Assembly: GCA_944321975.1 (NCBI GenBank)
Contig: CALUNJ010000008.1
Span: 1 to 45,643, forward strand
Source of the DNA: an uncultured Paraprevotella sp.
GTDB taxonomy: Bacteria > Bacteroidota > Bacteroidia > Bacteroidales > Bacteroidaceae
Direction of reading: 5' to 3'
DNA length: 45,643 bases
Part shown: positions 16,088 through 24,313 of the stretch, one piece after another
Position numbering within the stretch: the first letter of the stretch is position 1
Layout: each line of letters begins with the position of its first letter
Notes under the pieces: model-generated
The model's input: only the letters and a program-made list of their open reading frames with translations
What the model was told of the DNA's origin: nothing
Database searches by the model: none
Program-made: the position numbers and the translations under genes

Positions 16088-17759
16088 GAAGAGTGTGTTG
16101 CAGCTCGTGGCCTTGCTGCGGGCCCACGGCATTTTCCGGGTGGTGTTGTGTCCCGGAAGCCGGGATGTGCCGTTGGTGCAGGCGTTTTCCTCGTGTGGGG
16201 ATTTCGAGTGTTTCCCGGTGACGGATGAACGCAGTGCGGGCTTTTTTGCCATTGGCTTGGCGTTGCAGTCCCATGCCCCTGTGGTGGTGTGCTGCACGTC
16301 TGGTTCCGCTTTGCTGAATCTTCACCCGGCGGTGGGCGAGGCGTTTTACCGGCAGGTGCCGTTGGTGGTCGTCTCCGCCGACCGTCCTGCGGCCTGGATC
16401 GGGCAGATGGACGGACAGACGCTGCCCCAGCCCGGTGTGTTCGGCGCTTTGGTGCGCAAGGCGGTAAACCTGCCCGAGATACAGACTGCGGAGGACGAAT
16501 GGTATGTCAACCGTCTGGTCAACGAGGCGTTGCTCGAGCTGGACCACCATGGTTGCGGCCCGGTGCACATCAACGTGCCTTTGTCCGAGCCGTTGTTCCG
16601 TTTCGAGGCCGAAGCCCTGCCTGCCGTCCGCCGCATCGTGCGCTACGAGCTGTCAGGAAGTGCAGGGGCGGAAGACGTGCTGGCCCGGGAATGCCGGCGT
16701 GCCGCCCGCTGCATGGTGGTGACGGGGCAGTTGTCGCGGGCCGAGGCTGCCGAGGTTGCGGCCTGCTTTTCGGGGAGAGAAGTGGCATGGTTGTCGGAAG
16801 TGTTGGGCAACGACGGAGCCGCGTCGGGGGCGGTGCATGGTTTCGACGCGCTTCTGTATGCTGCCGATGAAACCACGTGCGAGGCGTTGCGGCCGGACTT
16901 GGTCATCACCCTGGGAGGGCACATCGTGTCGAAACGGCTGAAGCAGTTCCTGCGCCGCACACGCCCGTTGGCCCATTGGCATGTGGCGGCCGACGGGCAG
17001 CCGGCCGATTTGTTTTGTGGCTTGACGACCGTGGTGGAAGCCTCGGTGGGGGCGTTCTGCCGGGCATGGAGGCGGATGAGGCCGGACGGAAGGAAGGGGG
17101 ATTATTCGCGTCGGTGGGGCGAGGCGTGCGCGCGGTTGTCCCGTCCCGAGGTCGCTTATTCCGAAGTCTATGCCGTGGGACGGCTGATGGATGCGTTGCC
17201 GGCCCGTGCGGTGTTGCATTTGGGGAACAGTTCCGTCGTGCGCCTGGCAGAACTATTTCCTTTGCCGGAGGGCACGGAGGTGCAGTGCAACCGTGGGGTG
17301 AACGGCATTGAAGGCTCTGTGTCGGCAGCGGTTGGATTTGCGGCCACCGACGGGCGGCTGAATGTGTTGTGGGTGGGCGACTTGAGTTTCTTCTATGACA
17401 TGAATGCGCTGTGGAGCGTCTGCATCCGTCCGAATTTGCGCATTGCGGTGTTGAATAACGGCGGCGGGGCCATTTTCCACGCCTTGCCGGGGCTGGACAT
17501 GCAGGGCGATACCCGCCGTTATGTGACGGCTGTCCATGACGCTACGGCCCGTGGTTGGGCGGAGTCGCGTGGCTTTACTTATCTGCAGGCCACGGATGCC
17601 GCTTCGCTTTCTGCCGCTCTCGGCAGGCTGTTTGACCCCTTGTCGGCTTGCCCTGTGTTGCTGGAGGTGTTCACCGGCGCGGCCTCAGACGCGGCCGCGT
17701 TGCGCGATTTCTATCATCGGCTCAGGGAAGACTGGAGGCGGAATGTTGATTGCGTTTGA
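16071..17759 (+). CDS. menD: SEPHCHC synthase (MenD)
   Basis: This 562-residue thiamine-diphosphate enzyme condenses isochorismate with 2-oxoglutarate to make SEPHCHC. N-terminal signatures are CPGSRDVPLV and DERSAGFFAIGLAL, the latter with the glutamate that activates ThDP, then CCTSGSALLNLHPAVGEAFY. The C-terminal cofactor-binding region reads VGDLSFFYDMNALW...LNNGGGAIF, the GD-x-N form of the ThDP/Mg2+ motif. The gene begins with GTG at 16071 and overlaps menF by 17 bases, with AAGGA a few bases upstream. The next in-frame ATG lies far inside the conserved N terminus, so GTG is the credible start. Length is normal. Confidence 0.95.
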   Translation: MKYTDKKSVLQLVALLRAHGIFRVVLCPGSRDVPLVQAFSSCGDFECFPVTDERSAGFFAIGLALQSHAPVVVCCTSGSALLNLHPAVGEAFYRQVPLVVVSADRPAAWIGQMDGQTLPQPGVFGALVRKAVNLPEIQTAEDEWYVNRLVNEALLELDHHGCGPVHINVPLSEPLFRFEAEALPAVRRIVRYELSGSAGAEDVLARECRRAARCMVVTGQLSRAEAAEVAACFSGREVAWLSEVLGNDGAASGAVHGFDALLYAADETTCEALRPDLVITLGGHIVSKRLKQFLRRTRPLAHWHVAADGQPADLFCGLTTVVEASVGAFCRAWRRMRPDGRKGDYSRRWGEACARLSRPEVAYSEVYAVGRLMDALPARAVLHLGNSSVVRLAELFPLPEGTEVQCNRGVNGIEGSVSAAVGFAATDGRLNVLWVGDLSFFYDMNALWSVCIRPNLRIAVLNNGGGAIFHALPGLDMQGDTRRYVTAVHDATARGWAESRGFTYLQATDAASLSAALGRLFDPLSACPVLLEVFTGAASDAAALRDFYHRLREDWRRNVDCV

Positions 17760-17935
17760 GGCTGTGCCTGTCGTGTCAGAAAAGCATATCCCGCAGAAAG
17801 AAAGATGGATGCCCACGCGAGGGCACGGAAAGTGTAGAGTGAGGTCTTGGCCACGTCGCTGTGGTTGAGTTGATAGGAAGCGTTGAGGTTGAACATCAGC
17901 CGGCCATTGTGGGCATACAGGTTTTTGTTTGTCAT
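17714..17935 (-). CDS. Possible small antisense membrane-protein gene between menD and menB
   Basis: A 73-codon open frame on the minus strand begins MTNKNLYAHNGRLMFNLNAS and holds one hydrophobic segment (about LAWASIFLSAGYAFL), followed by a Gln-rich tail that overlaps the end of menD by 46 bases in antisense. The part outside menD (17760-17935) reads like protein: it has balanced residues, few rare ones, and a conserved-looking YQLN...KTSLYTFRAL segment. A further ATG 12 codons upstream (17971) is possible. No promoter box of the usual type is obvious. I do not recognise a family. It may be a real small gene, a remnant, or chance. Confidence 0.35.
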   Translation of the reverse strand: MTNKNLYAHNGRLMFNLNASYQLNHSDVAKTSLYTFRALAWASIFLSAGYAFLTRQAQPQTQSTFRLQSSLSR

Positions 17936-17959
17936 TTGAACGCTTTTGAATGCCTTTTT

Positions 17960-17991
17960 ATTGCTTGTCAAATTGAAAAGTCGTACTTTTG
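17960..17991 (+). promoter_or_regulatory. Putative promoter for menB
   Basis: ATTG at 17960-17963 and TACTTTTG at 17984-17991 are 20 bases apart, close to the TTTG/TAnnTTTG architecture. The -7 box ends 63 bases before the menB ATG. A separate promoter fits the ~295-base gap after menD. Confidence 0.55.
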
Positions 17992-18054
17992 TTGCAGCTT
18001 GGTTCAGCCCTGCGGAATGCAGGCCGGAGGCTTGTTTTTTTAAGAATACGATCT

Positions 18055-18858
18055 ATGGAAAGAGAATGGAAGACCTTGAAAGAATATGAGGATATTCTTT
18101 TTGACAGTTACAATGGGATTGCCCGCATCACCATCAACCGCCCGCAAGTGCGCAATGCCTTTACGCCCCGTACGGTGGCGGAAATGAGCGATGCGCTCTA
18201 TCTCTGCCGTGAACGGCGCGACGTGCGGGTTGTCGTGCTTACCGGCGCGGGCGACAAAGCGTTTTGTTCCGGCGGAGACATGCACGTCAAGGGGCGTGGC
18301 GGTTACGTGGGGACAGACGGCGTGCCGCGCCTGAACGTGTTGGAAGTGCAGAAGCAGATCCGTTCGTTGCCCAAGCCCGTGATTGCGGCCGTGAACGGTT
18401 TTGCCATCGGGGGAGGCCACGTGCTGCATGTGGTGTGCGATTTGACGATTGCTTCCGAAAACGCCGTTTTCGGACAGACGGGACCGCGTGTGGGCAGTTT
18501 TGACGCGGGTTTCGGCGCATCTTACCTTGCGCGTGTCGTGGGGCAGAAGAAAGCACGGGAGATATGGTTCCTTTGCCGGAAATATTCTGCGCAGGAAGCT
18601 CTCGGAATGGGGCTGGTGAACAAAGTGGTGCCCTTGGCGCAATTGGAGGATGAATACGTGTCGTGGGCAGAGGAGATGATGCAGCTCAGCCCGTTGGCCT
18701 TGCGCATGATAAAGGCCGGGCTGAATGCGGAATTGGACGGACAGGCCGGCATACAAGAATTGGCAGGCGACGCCACCATGCTTTATTACATGACCGATGA
18801 GGCGCAAGAAGGCGGCCATGCTTTTTTGGAGAAGCGCAAGCCGAAATGGAACATATGA
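18055..18858 (+). CDS. menB: 1,4-dihydroxy-2-naphthoyl-CoA synthase
   Basis: This 267-residue crotonase-fold enzyme closes the naphthoquinone ring from o-succinylbenzoyl-CoA. Oxyanion-hole and substrate loops are visible as [16 protein letters not shown] and [17 protein letters not shown]. The block [16 protein letters not shown] carries the catalytic Ser/Asp, and the glycine after QT marks the type I form, which in studied enzymes needs bicarbonate as the base. I start it at ATG 18055, giving a family-like N terminus ([16 protein letters not shown]); the frame extends upstream through the promoter region. menC and menE, often nearby in related genomes, are not in this window. Confidence 0.95.
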   Translation: MEREWKTLKEYEDILFDSYNGIARITINRPQVRNAFTPRTVAEMSDALYLCRERRDVRVVVLTGAGDKAFCSGGDMHVKGRGGYVGTDGVPRLNVLEVQKQIRSLPKPVIAAVNGFAIGGGHVLHVVCDLTIASENAVFGQTGPRVGSFDAGFGASYLARVVGQKKAREIWFLCRKYSAQEALGMGLVNKVVPLAQLEDEYVSWAEEMMQLSPLALRMIKAGLNAELDGQAGIQELAGDATMLYYMTDEAQEGGHAFLEKRKPKWNI

Positions 18859-18934
18859 CGGCTTAAAAGGCGTGGGTCTTTACTATGTGCAAGGAAAACC
18901 CGCAAAGGCCGTTACAAGGTTCAGAAAAAAAGCG

Positions 18935-18942
18935 TATCTTTG
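18935..18942 (+). promoter_or_regulatory. Putative -7 box for the CoA transferase
   Basis: TATCTTTG matches TAnnTTTG and lies 41 bases upstream of the ATG at 18984. No clear -33 TTTG is present. Confidence 0.55.
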
Positions 18943-18983
18943 CGTCACTTTAATCAATGTATCACTATTAAGCAATCAAATCT

Positions 18984-20495
18984 ATGGGATTTAACAAAAT
19001 CACGGCTGCCGAGGCGGCTGCCATCATCCAAAACGGAGATACCATCGGACTGAGTGGTTTTACGCCGGCTGGCGTACCCAAGAGCATACCGGCTGAAATC
19101 GCCAAGAAGGCGGAGTGCGAACATGCCGCAGGCCGGGAGTTTAAGATTAACATTCTGACGGGGGCTTCTACCGGACAGAGTTGCGACGGAATGTTGGCCA
19201 ATGCGCATGCCATAAACTTCCGCGCGCCTTATACGACGAACAAGGACTTCCGTACACATGTCAATAAGAATGAGCTTTCTTATTCGGACTTGAATCTTTC
19301 CAACATGGCAACTCAAATCCGCCAAGGGTATTTGGGAAAGGTGGATTGGGCTATCATAGAGGCCTGCGAAGTGGAGCTGGTGGGCGGAAAAGCCCACATT
19401 TATCTTACGGCGGCAGGCGGCATCAGCCCTACGGTGTGCCGGCTTGCGCAGAAAGGAATCTTCATTGAACTGAACGCCTTCCACAGTAAGAACTGCATGG
19501 GCATCCATGACGTGTATGAGATTGAAGACCATCCTTACCGCACCCCCGTCATGATCACGAAGGCCAACGACCGGATTGGCAAGCCTTACGTGGAGGTGGA
19601 TGCCGACCGCATCAGAGGCATCGTGGAATGCAACATCCCCGACGAGGCACGTGCCTTCAAGGATTCGGATCCCATTACCACGCAAATCGGAAATAATGTG
19701 GCGGCATTTTTGCTGGACAATCTGAAGAACGGCAAGATTCCTCCTACGTTCCTTAACCTGCAGAGTGGAGTGGGGAGCGGAGCCAACGCCGTGTTGGGGG
19801 CTTTGGGACAATGCCCTGACGTGCCGAATTTCAATATCTACACGGAAGTGCTTCAGGATGCTCCGGTGCAACTGATGCGCGAAGGGCGTGTGTTGTCTGC
19901 TTCCGCGTGCTCGTTGACCGTGACGAACGAATGCTTGCACGGCATTTACGATGACATGAACTTCTTTAAAGAAAAGTTGGTGCTTCGCCCGTCGGAAATC
20001 TCCAACAGTCCGGAAGTCATTGCCCGCATCGGGGTTTGTTCCTTGAATACTGCCATTGAGGCCGACATTTACGGGCATGTGAATTCCACGAAAATCTGCG
20101 GCACGAAGATGATGAACGGCATCGGGGGCTCGGCCGACTTCACCAACAATGCTTATTTGAGCATCTTCACGTGTGGTTCCACCACTAAGGGAGGAGCGAT
20201 CAGCAGCATTGTGCCTTTCTGCTCGCATGTGGATCACACCAGCCATTTCGTGGATGCCGTGATCACGGAATATGGCGTGGCCGACCTGCGCGGCAAATGT
20301 TCCATGGAAAAGGCGGCCGAGATTATCAAGGTGGCTCATCCGGATTATCGTCCGATGTTGCTTGACTACTTGAAGCTGGCGGAGAAATATGGAGGACATA
20401 CCCACCATTGTTTGTCAGCGGCGTTTGCCATGCACGACACTTATCTGCGCAAGGGCGACATGCGTCTGACAGAATGGGGAGAATATGTGAAGTGA
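18984..20495 (+). CDS. Acetyl-CoA hydrolase/transferase family (probable succinate/acetate CoA transferase)
   Basis: This 503-residue class I CoA transferase is of the Cat1/AarC type, which moves CoA between succinate, acetate or propionate. The candidate catalytic glutamate is Glu288 in NIYTEVLQD, where the gamma-glutamyl-CoA thioester forms in AarC. The oxyanion-hole stretch QSGVGSGANAVLGAL lies shortly before it. C-terminal conserved segments include SSIVPFCSHVDHT and VITEYGVADLRG. In fermentative Bacteroidales such an enzyme would recycle CoA during succinate/propionate formation. It stands between menB and a peptidase with its own promoter box, so it is probably not part of the men operon. 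Substrate preference cannot be read from sequence alone. Confidence 0.9.
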   Translation: MGFNKITAAEAAAIIQNGDTIGLSGFTPAGVPKSIPAEIAKKAECEHAAGREFKINILTGASTGQSCDGMLANAHAINFRAPYTTNKDFRTHVNKNELSYSDLNLSNMATQIRQGYLGKVDWAIIEACEVELVGGKAHIYLTAAGGISPTVCRLAQKGIFIELNAFHSKNCMGIHDVYEIEDHPYRTPVMITKANDRIGKPYVEVDADRIRGIVECNIPDEARAFKDSDPITTQIGNNVAAFLLDNLKNGKIPPTFLNLQSGVGSGANAVLGALGQCPDVPNFNIYTEVLQDAPVQLMREGRVLSASACSLTVTNECLHGIYDDMNFFKEKLVLRPSEISNSPEVIARIGVCSLNTAIEADIYGHVNSTKICGTKMMNGIGGSADFTNNAYLSIFTCGSTTKGGAISSIVPFCSHVDHTSHFVDAVITEYGVADLRGKCSMEKAAEIIKVAHPDYRPMLLDYLKLAEKYGGHTHHCLSAAFAMHDTYLRKGDMRLTEWGEYVK

Positions 20496-20512
20496 AAAGG
20501 AGAATGGGTGCT

Positions 20513-21904
20513 ATGAGAAAAATTGCATTATACGTAGCTTTGCTTTTTGCCGGAAACTTCGTTTCGGCCCAACAGGCTCTGACGCCTGAGGCGTTGAAAA
20601 CCTTGGAAGAAAGCTATCAGAACGACCGGACGGACAAGGCAATCCGGAACGCGGTGAATGCCAATTCCATCAAGAAGCTCGCAGCCAATCGGGAACACAC
20701 GGCAGATGCCGACATGGAGTTTACCTACAAGGTGAAAAGTTCGGGCATTACCGATCAAAAGAGCAGCGGGCGTTGCTGGCTGTTCACGGGGACGAATGTG
20801 TTGCGTTCGCAACTCATGGCCCGGACGGGCATGAAGAATTTCCAATTTTCCACGGTTTACACGTTCTTTTATGACCAGTTGGAAAAAAGCAATTTGTTTT
20901 TGCAGGGCATCATTGACACGCGCGAGAAACCGCTTGACGACAAGATGGTGGAGTGGCTTTTCCGTCATCCGCTGAGCGACGGCGGACAGTTTACCGGGGT
21001 GTCGGACTTGATCGGGAAATACGGCCTTGTGCCGCGGGAGGTCATGGCGGAGACATACAGCAGCGACAATACGAGCGAGTTTTCCGCATTGCTGAAAAAC
21101 AAGTTGCGCGAAGGAGGCATGAGCCTGAGGGCGGCGGCAGAGAAAGGAGCCTCGGTGAAAGAACTGGAGCGTCAGAAGATGGATTTGATGAAAGTGGTTT
21201 ACCGCATGTTGGTGTATGCTTACGGCGAACCTCCTGCTTCATTTACCTGGGCGCCGAAAGTGAATGGGAAATATGCGGGCAAGCCCAGGACTTACACTCC
21301 GCAGAGTTTCTATAAGGAAGTGTGCGGGGGAGAAGACTTGAATGCCAACTACGTCATGTTGATGAATGACCCTTCGCGGCCTTACCATAAGGTTTATGAG
21401 ATTGACTATGACCGCCACACTTACGACGGGCACAATTGGCTTTATGTGAACCTGCCTGTGGAGGACATCAAGGCCATGGCCGTGGCTAGTCTCAAGGACA
21501 GCACAATGATGTATTTCAGTTGTGATGTGGGCAAGTTCCTGAATCCGAAAGATGGTACGCTCGATCTGGACAACTACGACTATGCCAGCTTGTTTGGTAC
21601 CACGTTTTCCATGGACAAGAAACAACGCATACAGAGCTTCGACAGCGGCAGCACGCATGCCATGACGCTGATGGCGGTGGATCTTGATGAGAGCGGGAAG
21701 CCTGAACGTTGGATGGTGGAGAACAGTTGGGGGGCAGATTATGGGGCGCAAGGCCACCTCGTCATGACGGACCGTTGGTTTGATGAGTATATGTTCCGTG
21801 TCGTGGTCCACAAAAAGTATTGTCCTCAAAGTGTGTTGGATTTACTCAAACAGGAACCAGTGCGTTTGCCCGCGTGGGATCCCATGTTTCAAAACGAGTT
21901 GTGA
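20513..21904 (+). CDS. Exported C1B cysteine aminopeptidase (bleomycin hydrolase/PepC family)
   Basis: This 463-residue papain-fold aminopeptidase has the catalytic set in place: Gln82 and Cys88 in DQKSSGRCWLFTGTN, His382 in STHAMTLMAVD, and Asn404 in ENSWGADYG. Unlike cytosolic PepC, it begins with a signal peptide (MRKIALYVALLFAGNFVSAQ), so it is probably periplasmic. I chose ATG 20513: an AAGGAG sits about 10 bases upstream and the signal peptide follows at once. ATG 20504 adds three residues and is too close to that site. It follows the CoA transferase by 17 bases and may be co-transcribed. The gene is intact, and its role is probably the final trimming of peptides taken up or turned over in the envelope. 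Confidence 0.92.
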   Translation: MRKIALYVALLFAGNFVSAQQALTPEALKTLEESYQNDRTDKAIRNAVNANSIKKLAANREHTADADMEFTYKVKSSGITDQKSSGRCWLFTGTNVLRSQLMARTGMKNFQFSTVYTFFYDQLEKSNLFLQGIIDTREKPLDDKMVEWLFRHPLSDGGQFTGVSDLIGKYGLVPREVMAETYSSDNTSEFSALLKNKLREGGMSLRAAAEKGASVKELERQKMDLMKVVYRMLVYAYGEPPASFTWAPKVNGKYAGKPRTYTPQSFYKEVCGGEDLNANYVMLMNDPSRPYHKVYEIDYDRHTYDGHNWLYVNLPVEDIKAMAVASLKDSTMMYFSCDVGKFLNPKDGTLDLDNYDYASLFGTTFSMDKKQRIQSFDSGSTHAMTLMAVDLDESGKPERWMVENSWGADYGAQGHLVMTDRWFDEYMFRVVVHKKYCPQSVLDLLKQEPVRLPAWDPMFQNEL

Positions 21905-21947
21905 GAGTATTGAATAGATTGTTTTTTTAATAGAATAGAAAACCATT

Positions 21948-22847
21948 ATGAAGAAGATCAGAGCCGCCGTAGTGGGATACGGTAATATCGGTCATTATGC
22001 CGTGCAGGCACTCGAAGCCGCGCCGGATTTTGAAATTGCGGGCATCGTTCGTCGCCATGGCGCGGAAAACAAACCCGAGGAACTGGCCAAATATGAAGTG
22101 GTGAAAGATATCCGCGAGTTGCAGGATGTGGATGTGGCCATCTTGGCCACGCCGACCCGCAGCGTGGAAAAATACGCCAAGGAGATTCTTGCCCTCGGCA
22201 TCCACACCGTGGACAGTTTTGACATCCATACGCAGATTCCGGCCTTGCGCCGTTCGTTGGACGAGAGTGCCAAGGCTGGCCATGCGGTTTCGATCATTTC
22301 GGCCGGATGGGATCCGGGAAGCGATTCCATCGTGCGCACCTTGTTGCAGGCCATTGCTCCGAAAGGCATCACTTATACGAATTTTGGCCCGGGCATGAGC
22401 ATGGGCCACACGGTGGCGGTCAAGGCCGTGGAAGGCGTGAAGGCCGCTCTCTCCATGACCATCCCGACCGGGACGGGCATTCATCGCCGCATGGTGTATG
22501 TCGAAGTGAAGGACGGTTACGAGTTCGACAAGGTGGCTGCCGCCATCAAGGCCGACCCCTATTTTGTGAACGACGAGACGCACGTGGTGCAGGTGCCGAG
22601 CGTGGACGAATTGTTGGACATGGGGCACGGCGTGAACCTGACCCGCAAAGGCGTTTCGGGAAAGACTCAGAACCAGCTTTTTGAATTCAACATGCGCATC
22701 AATAATCCGGCCTTGACGGGACAAGTGTTGGTTTGTGTGGCTCGTGCGGCCATGAGGCAGCAACCGGGATGTTACACGATGATCGAGGTGCCCGTTGTCG
22801 ATTTGCTTCCGGGCGAACGTGAGGATTGGATTGGCCATTTGGTATAG
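21948..22847 (+). CDS. ddh: meso-Diaminopimelate dehydrogenase
   Basis: This 299-residue NADP-dependent enzyme makes meso-diaminopimelate directly from tetrahydrodipicolinate for peptidoglycan and lysine. The Rossmann motif GYGNIG (residues ~10-15) is near the N terminus. The family signatures ATPTRSVEKYA, DSFDIH, SAGWDPGSDS and FGPGMSMGHTVAVKA follow in order, ending with CYTMIEVPVVDLLPGE. Length is slightly below that of the Corynebacterium enzyme (about 320 aa), as in other Bacteroidota. It starts 43 bases after the peptidase and is followed by a strong intrinsic terminator. Confidence 0.95.
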   Translation: MKKIRAAVVGYGNIGHYAVQALEAAPDFEIAGIVRRHGAENKPEELAKYEVVKDIRELQDVDVAILATPTRSVEKYAKEILALGIHTVDSFDIHTQIPALRRSLDESAKAGHAVSIISAGWDPGSDSIVRTLLQAIAPKGITYTNFGPGMSMGHTVAVKAVEGVKAALSMTIPTGTGIHRRMVYVEVKDGYEFDKVAAAIKADPYFVNDETHVVQVPSVDELLDMGHGVNLTRKGVSGKTQNQLFEFNMRINNPALTGQVLVCVARAAMRQQPGCYTMIEVPVVDLLPGEREDWIGHLV

Positions 22848-22890
22848 GCCAAAGTGCAACAAAGGCGTTGTTTATGCGCCGAATCATAGA

Positions 22891-22919
22891 AAAAGAGGCA
22901 AAAAAGGCCTCTTTTTTTG
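22891..22919 (+). terminator. Intrinsic terminator after ddh
   Basis: An 8-bp stem AAAGAGGC/GCCTCTTT with a 7-base A-rich loop runs into a T tract. The hairpin lies 44 bases after the ddh stop. Confidence 0.8.
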
Positions 22920-22961
22920 TTTTAATAACATAAAAAGAGCACAAGATTCCTCTATAATCCT

Positions 22962-22969
22962 TATCTTTG
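22962..22969 (+). promoter_or_regulatory. Putative -7 box for the first OmpA-family gene
   Basis: TATCTTTG matches TAnnTTTG and lies 45 bases before the ATG at 23015, directly after the ddh terminator. No clear -33 element. Confidence 0.6.
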
Positions 22970-23014
22970 TAAAAGTTAAATAGACATATTTATTAATTTC
23001 AAAAAAGAACCGTT

Positions 23015-24151
23015 ATGAAAAAGTCTCTACTGTTATTGGCGGGTGTGATGAGCTTAGGGAGCTTGAATGCCCAAACGACCGAAGAGGAACAATATGTGAA
23101 GTTCCGTGATAATTGGTCGATTGGAGTGAACGGGGGATTCGTGACTCCGTTGACTCATAGCGCATTTTTCAAGAATGCACGTGCCACGTTGGGCATTGAC
23201 CTCAACAAGCAACTCTCTCCCATTTATGGATTGACATTGGAAAACATGTGGAGCATCAACGCATTTGAGAGCAACGCCGCCTTTGACGCCAGCAATCTGA
23301 TGTTGTTGCACCGCGTGAACCTGAACAATGTGTTCAGCCGTTATAAAGGCAAACCCAGTCTGTTCGAAGTGGAAGCCTTGGCCGGTTTCGGTTGGCTGCA
23401 CGTGAACGACGCCTATGTGGAAGGCAATGGTGAATGCAAGGATGCCAACTGGATTTCCTCGAAAGCCGGGTTGAATTTCAACTTTAACCTTGGCGAGAAG
23501 AAGGCTTGGACCATCGCCGTCAAGCCGGCCATTACATGGACGATGACCGAAGTGGGGCGCGACAACATCAACTTCGATGCCAACCAGGCCGCATGGGAAA
23601 TCACGGCAGGCGTGGTTTACCACTTCAAGAACAGCAGCGGCAAGCACTACTACACGAACGGATGCAACCATGCCGAGCAGATTGCGGCCCTGAATGCCAC
23701 GATCAGTTCCATGGAATCCGAGGCTGCCGGTAAGGATCGTGCCCTGCGGAACGCACAGAACACCATCAACGATTTGCAGAAGGAACTGAACGACTGCAAG
23801 AACAAGAAGGTGGCTCCGACCACGCAGACGGTGAGCGAAAGCGAATATGTGGTGATCTTCCGTCAGAGCAGCAGCAAGGTGGATGCCCTTCAGATGCCGA
23901 ACATCGACCGCTTGGCAAGCTATCTGAAGAAGAATTCGAACGCGAAAGTCACCATTTCGGGTTATGCTTCGCCTGAAGGCAACGCCACTTTCAACCAGAA
24001 GTTGTCCGAAAGACGTGCTGAGGCCGTGAAGAAGATTCTGGTGAACGAATACAAGATCAGTGCCGACAGAATCACTACCCAAGGCAAGGGCGTGGGCAAG
24101 ATTTTCGAAAAGCCTACTTACAACCGTGCAAGCATTTGCGTGACGAAGTAA
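23015..24151 (+). CDS. OmpA-family outer membrane protein (paralogue 1)
   Basis: This 378-residue exported protein starts with a signal peptide (MKKSLLLLAGVMSLGSLNAQ). The region ~25-215 is rich in alternating aromatic/polar strands (NWSIGVNGGFVTPLTH; WTIAVKPAITWTM; WEITAGVVYHF), consistent with an 8-stranded outer-membrane barrel. A helical, probably coiled-coil linker follows (~222-270; NATISSMESEAAGKDRAL, NDLQKELNDCKNK). The C-terminal ~100 residues form an OmpA/MotB-type peptidoglycan-binding domain with ISGYASPEGNATFNQKLSERR (split across the motif) and EYKISADRITTQGKG. It probably tethers the outer membrane to peptidoglycan. The next gene is a close paralogue. Confidence 0.9.
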   Translation: MKKSLLLLAGVMSLGSLNAQTTEEEQYVKFRDNWSIGVNGGFVTPLTHSAFFKNARATLGIDLNKQLSPIYGLTLENMWSINAFESNAAFDASNLMLLHRVNLNNVFSRYKGKPSLFEVEALAGFGWLHVNDAYVEGNGECKDANWISSKAGLNFNFNLGEKKAWTIAVKPAITWTMTEVGRDNINFDANQAAWEITAGVVYHFKNSSGKHYYTNGCNHAEQIAALNATISSMESEAAGKDRALRNAQNTINDLQKELNDCKNKKVAPTTQTVSESEYVVIFRQSSSKVDALQMPNIDRLASYLKKNSNAKVTISGYASPEGNATFNQKLSERRAEAVKKILVNEYKISADRITTQGKGVGKIFEKPTYNRASICVTK

Positions 24152-24174
24152 TCGTTCTGAGATAAGGACTTTGG

Positions 24175-24209
24175 AAACGGGGAATCATCCGGCGGATGAT
24201 TCCCCGTTT
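24175..24209 (+). terminator. Hairpin between the two OmpA paralogues
   Basis: Perfect 16-bp stem (24175-24190 with 24194-24209) and a 3-base loop, 24 bases after the first OmpA stop. No T tract follows the right arm, so it may terminate weakly, or stabilise the 3' end of the first transcript. Confidence 0.7.
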
Positions 24210-24254
24210 CGCGTGAAAAGGTAGTGCGGTATTCAATAAAAGTGCGTTAATTAT

Positions 24255-24285
24255 TTTGAATATACGGAAGAAAGGCTTACATTTG
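24255..24285 (+). promoter_or_regulatory. Putative -33/-7 promoter for the second OmpA gene
   Basis: TTTG at 24255-24258 and TACATTTG at 24278-24285 have a 19-base spacer, an excellent match to the Bacteroidota promoter. The -7 box ends 28 bases before the ATG at 24314. Confidence 0.7.
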
Positions 24286-24313
24286 TAAATGTATTAACTA
24301 AACAGTGCAGATT

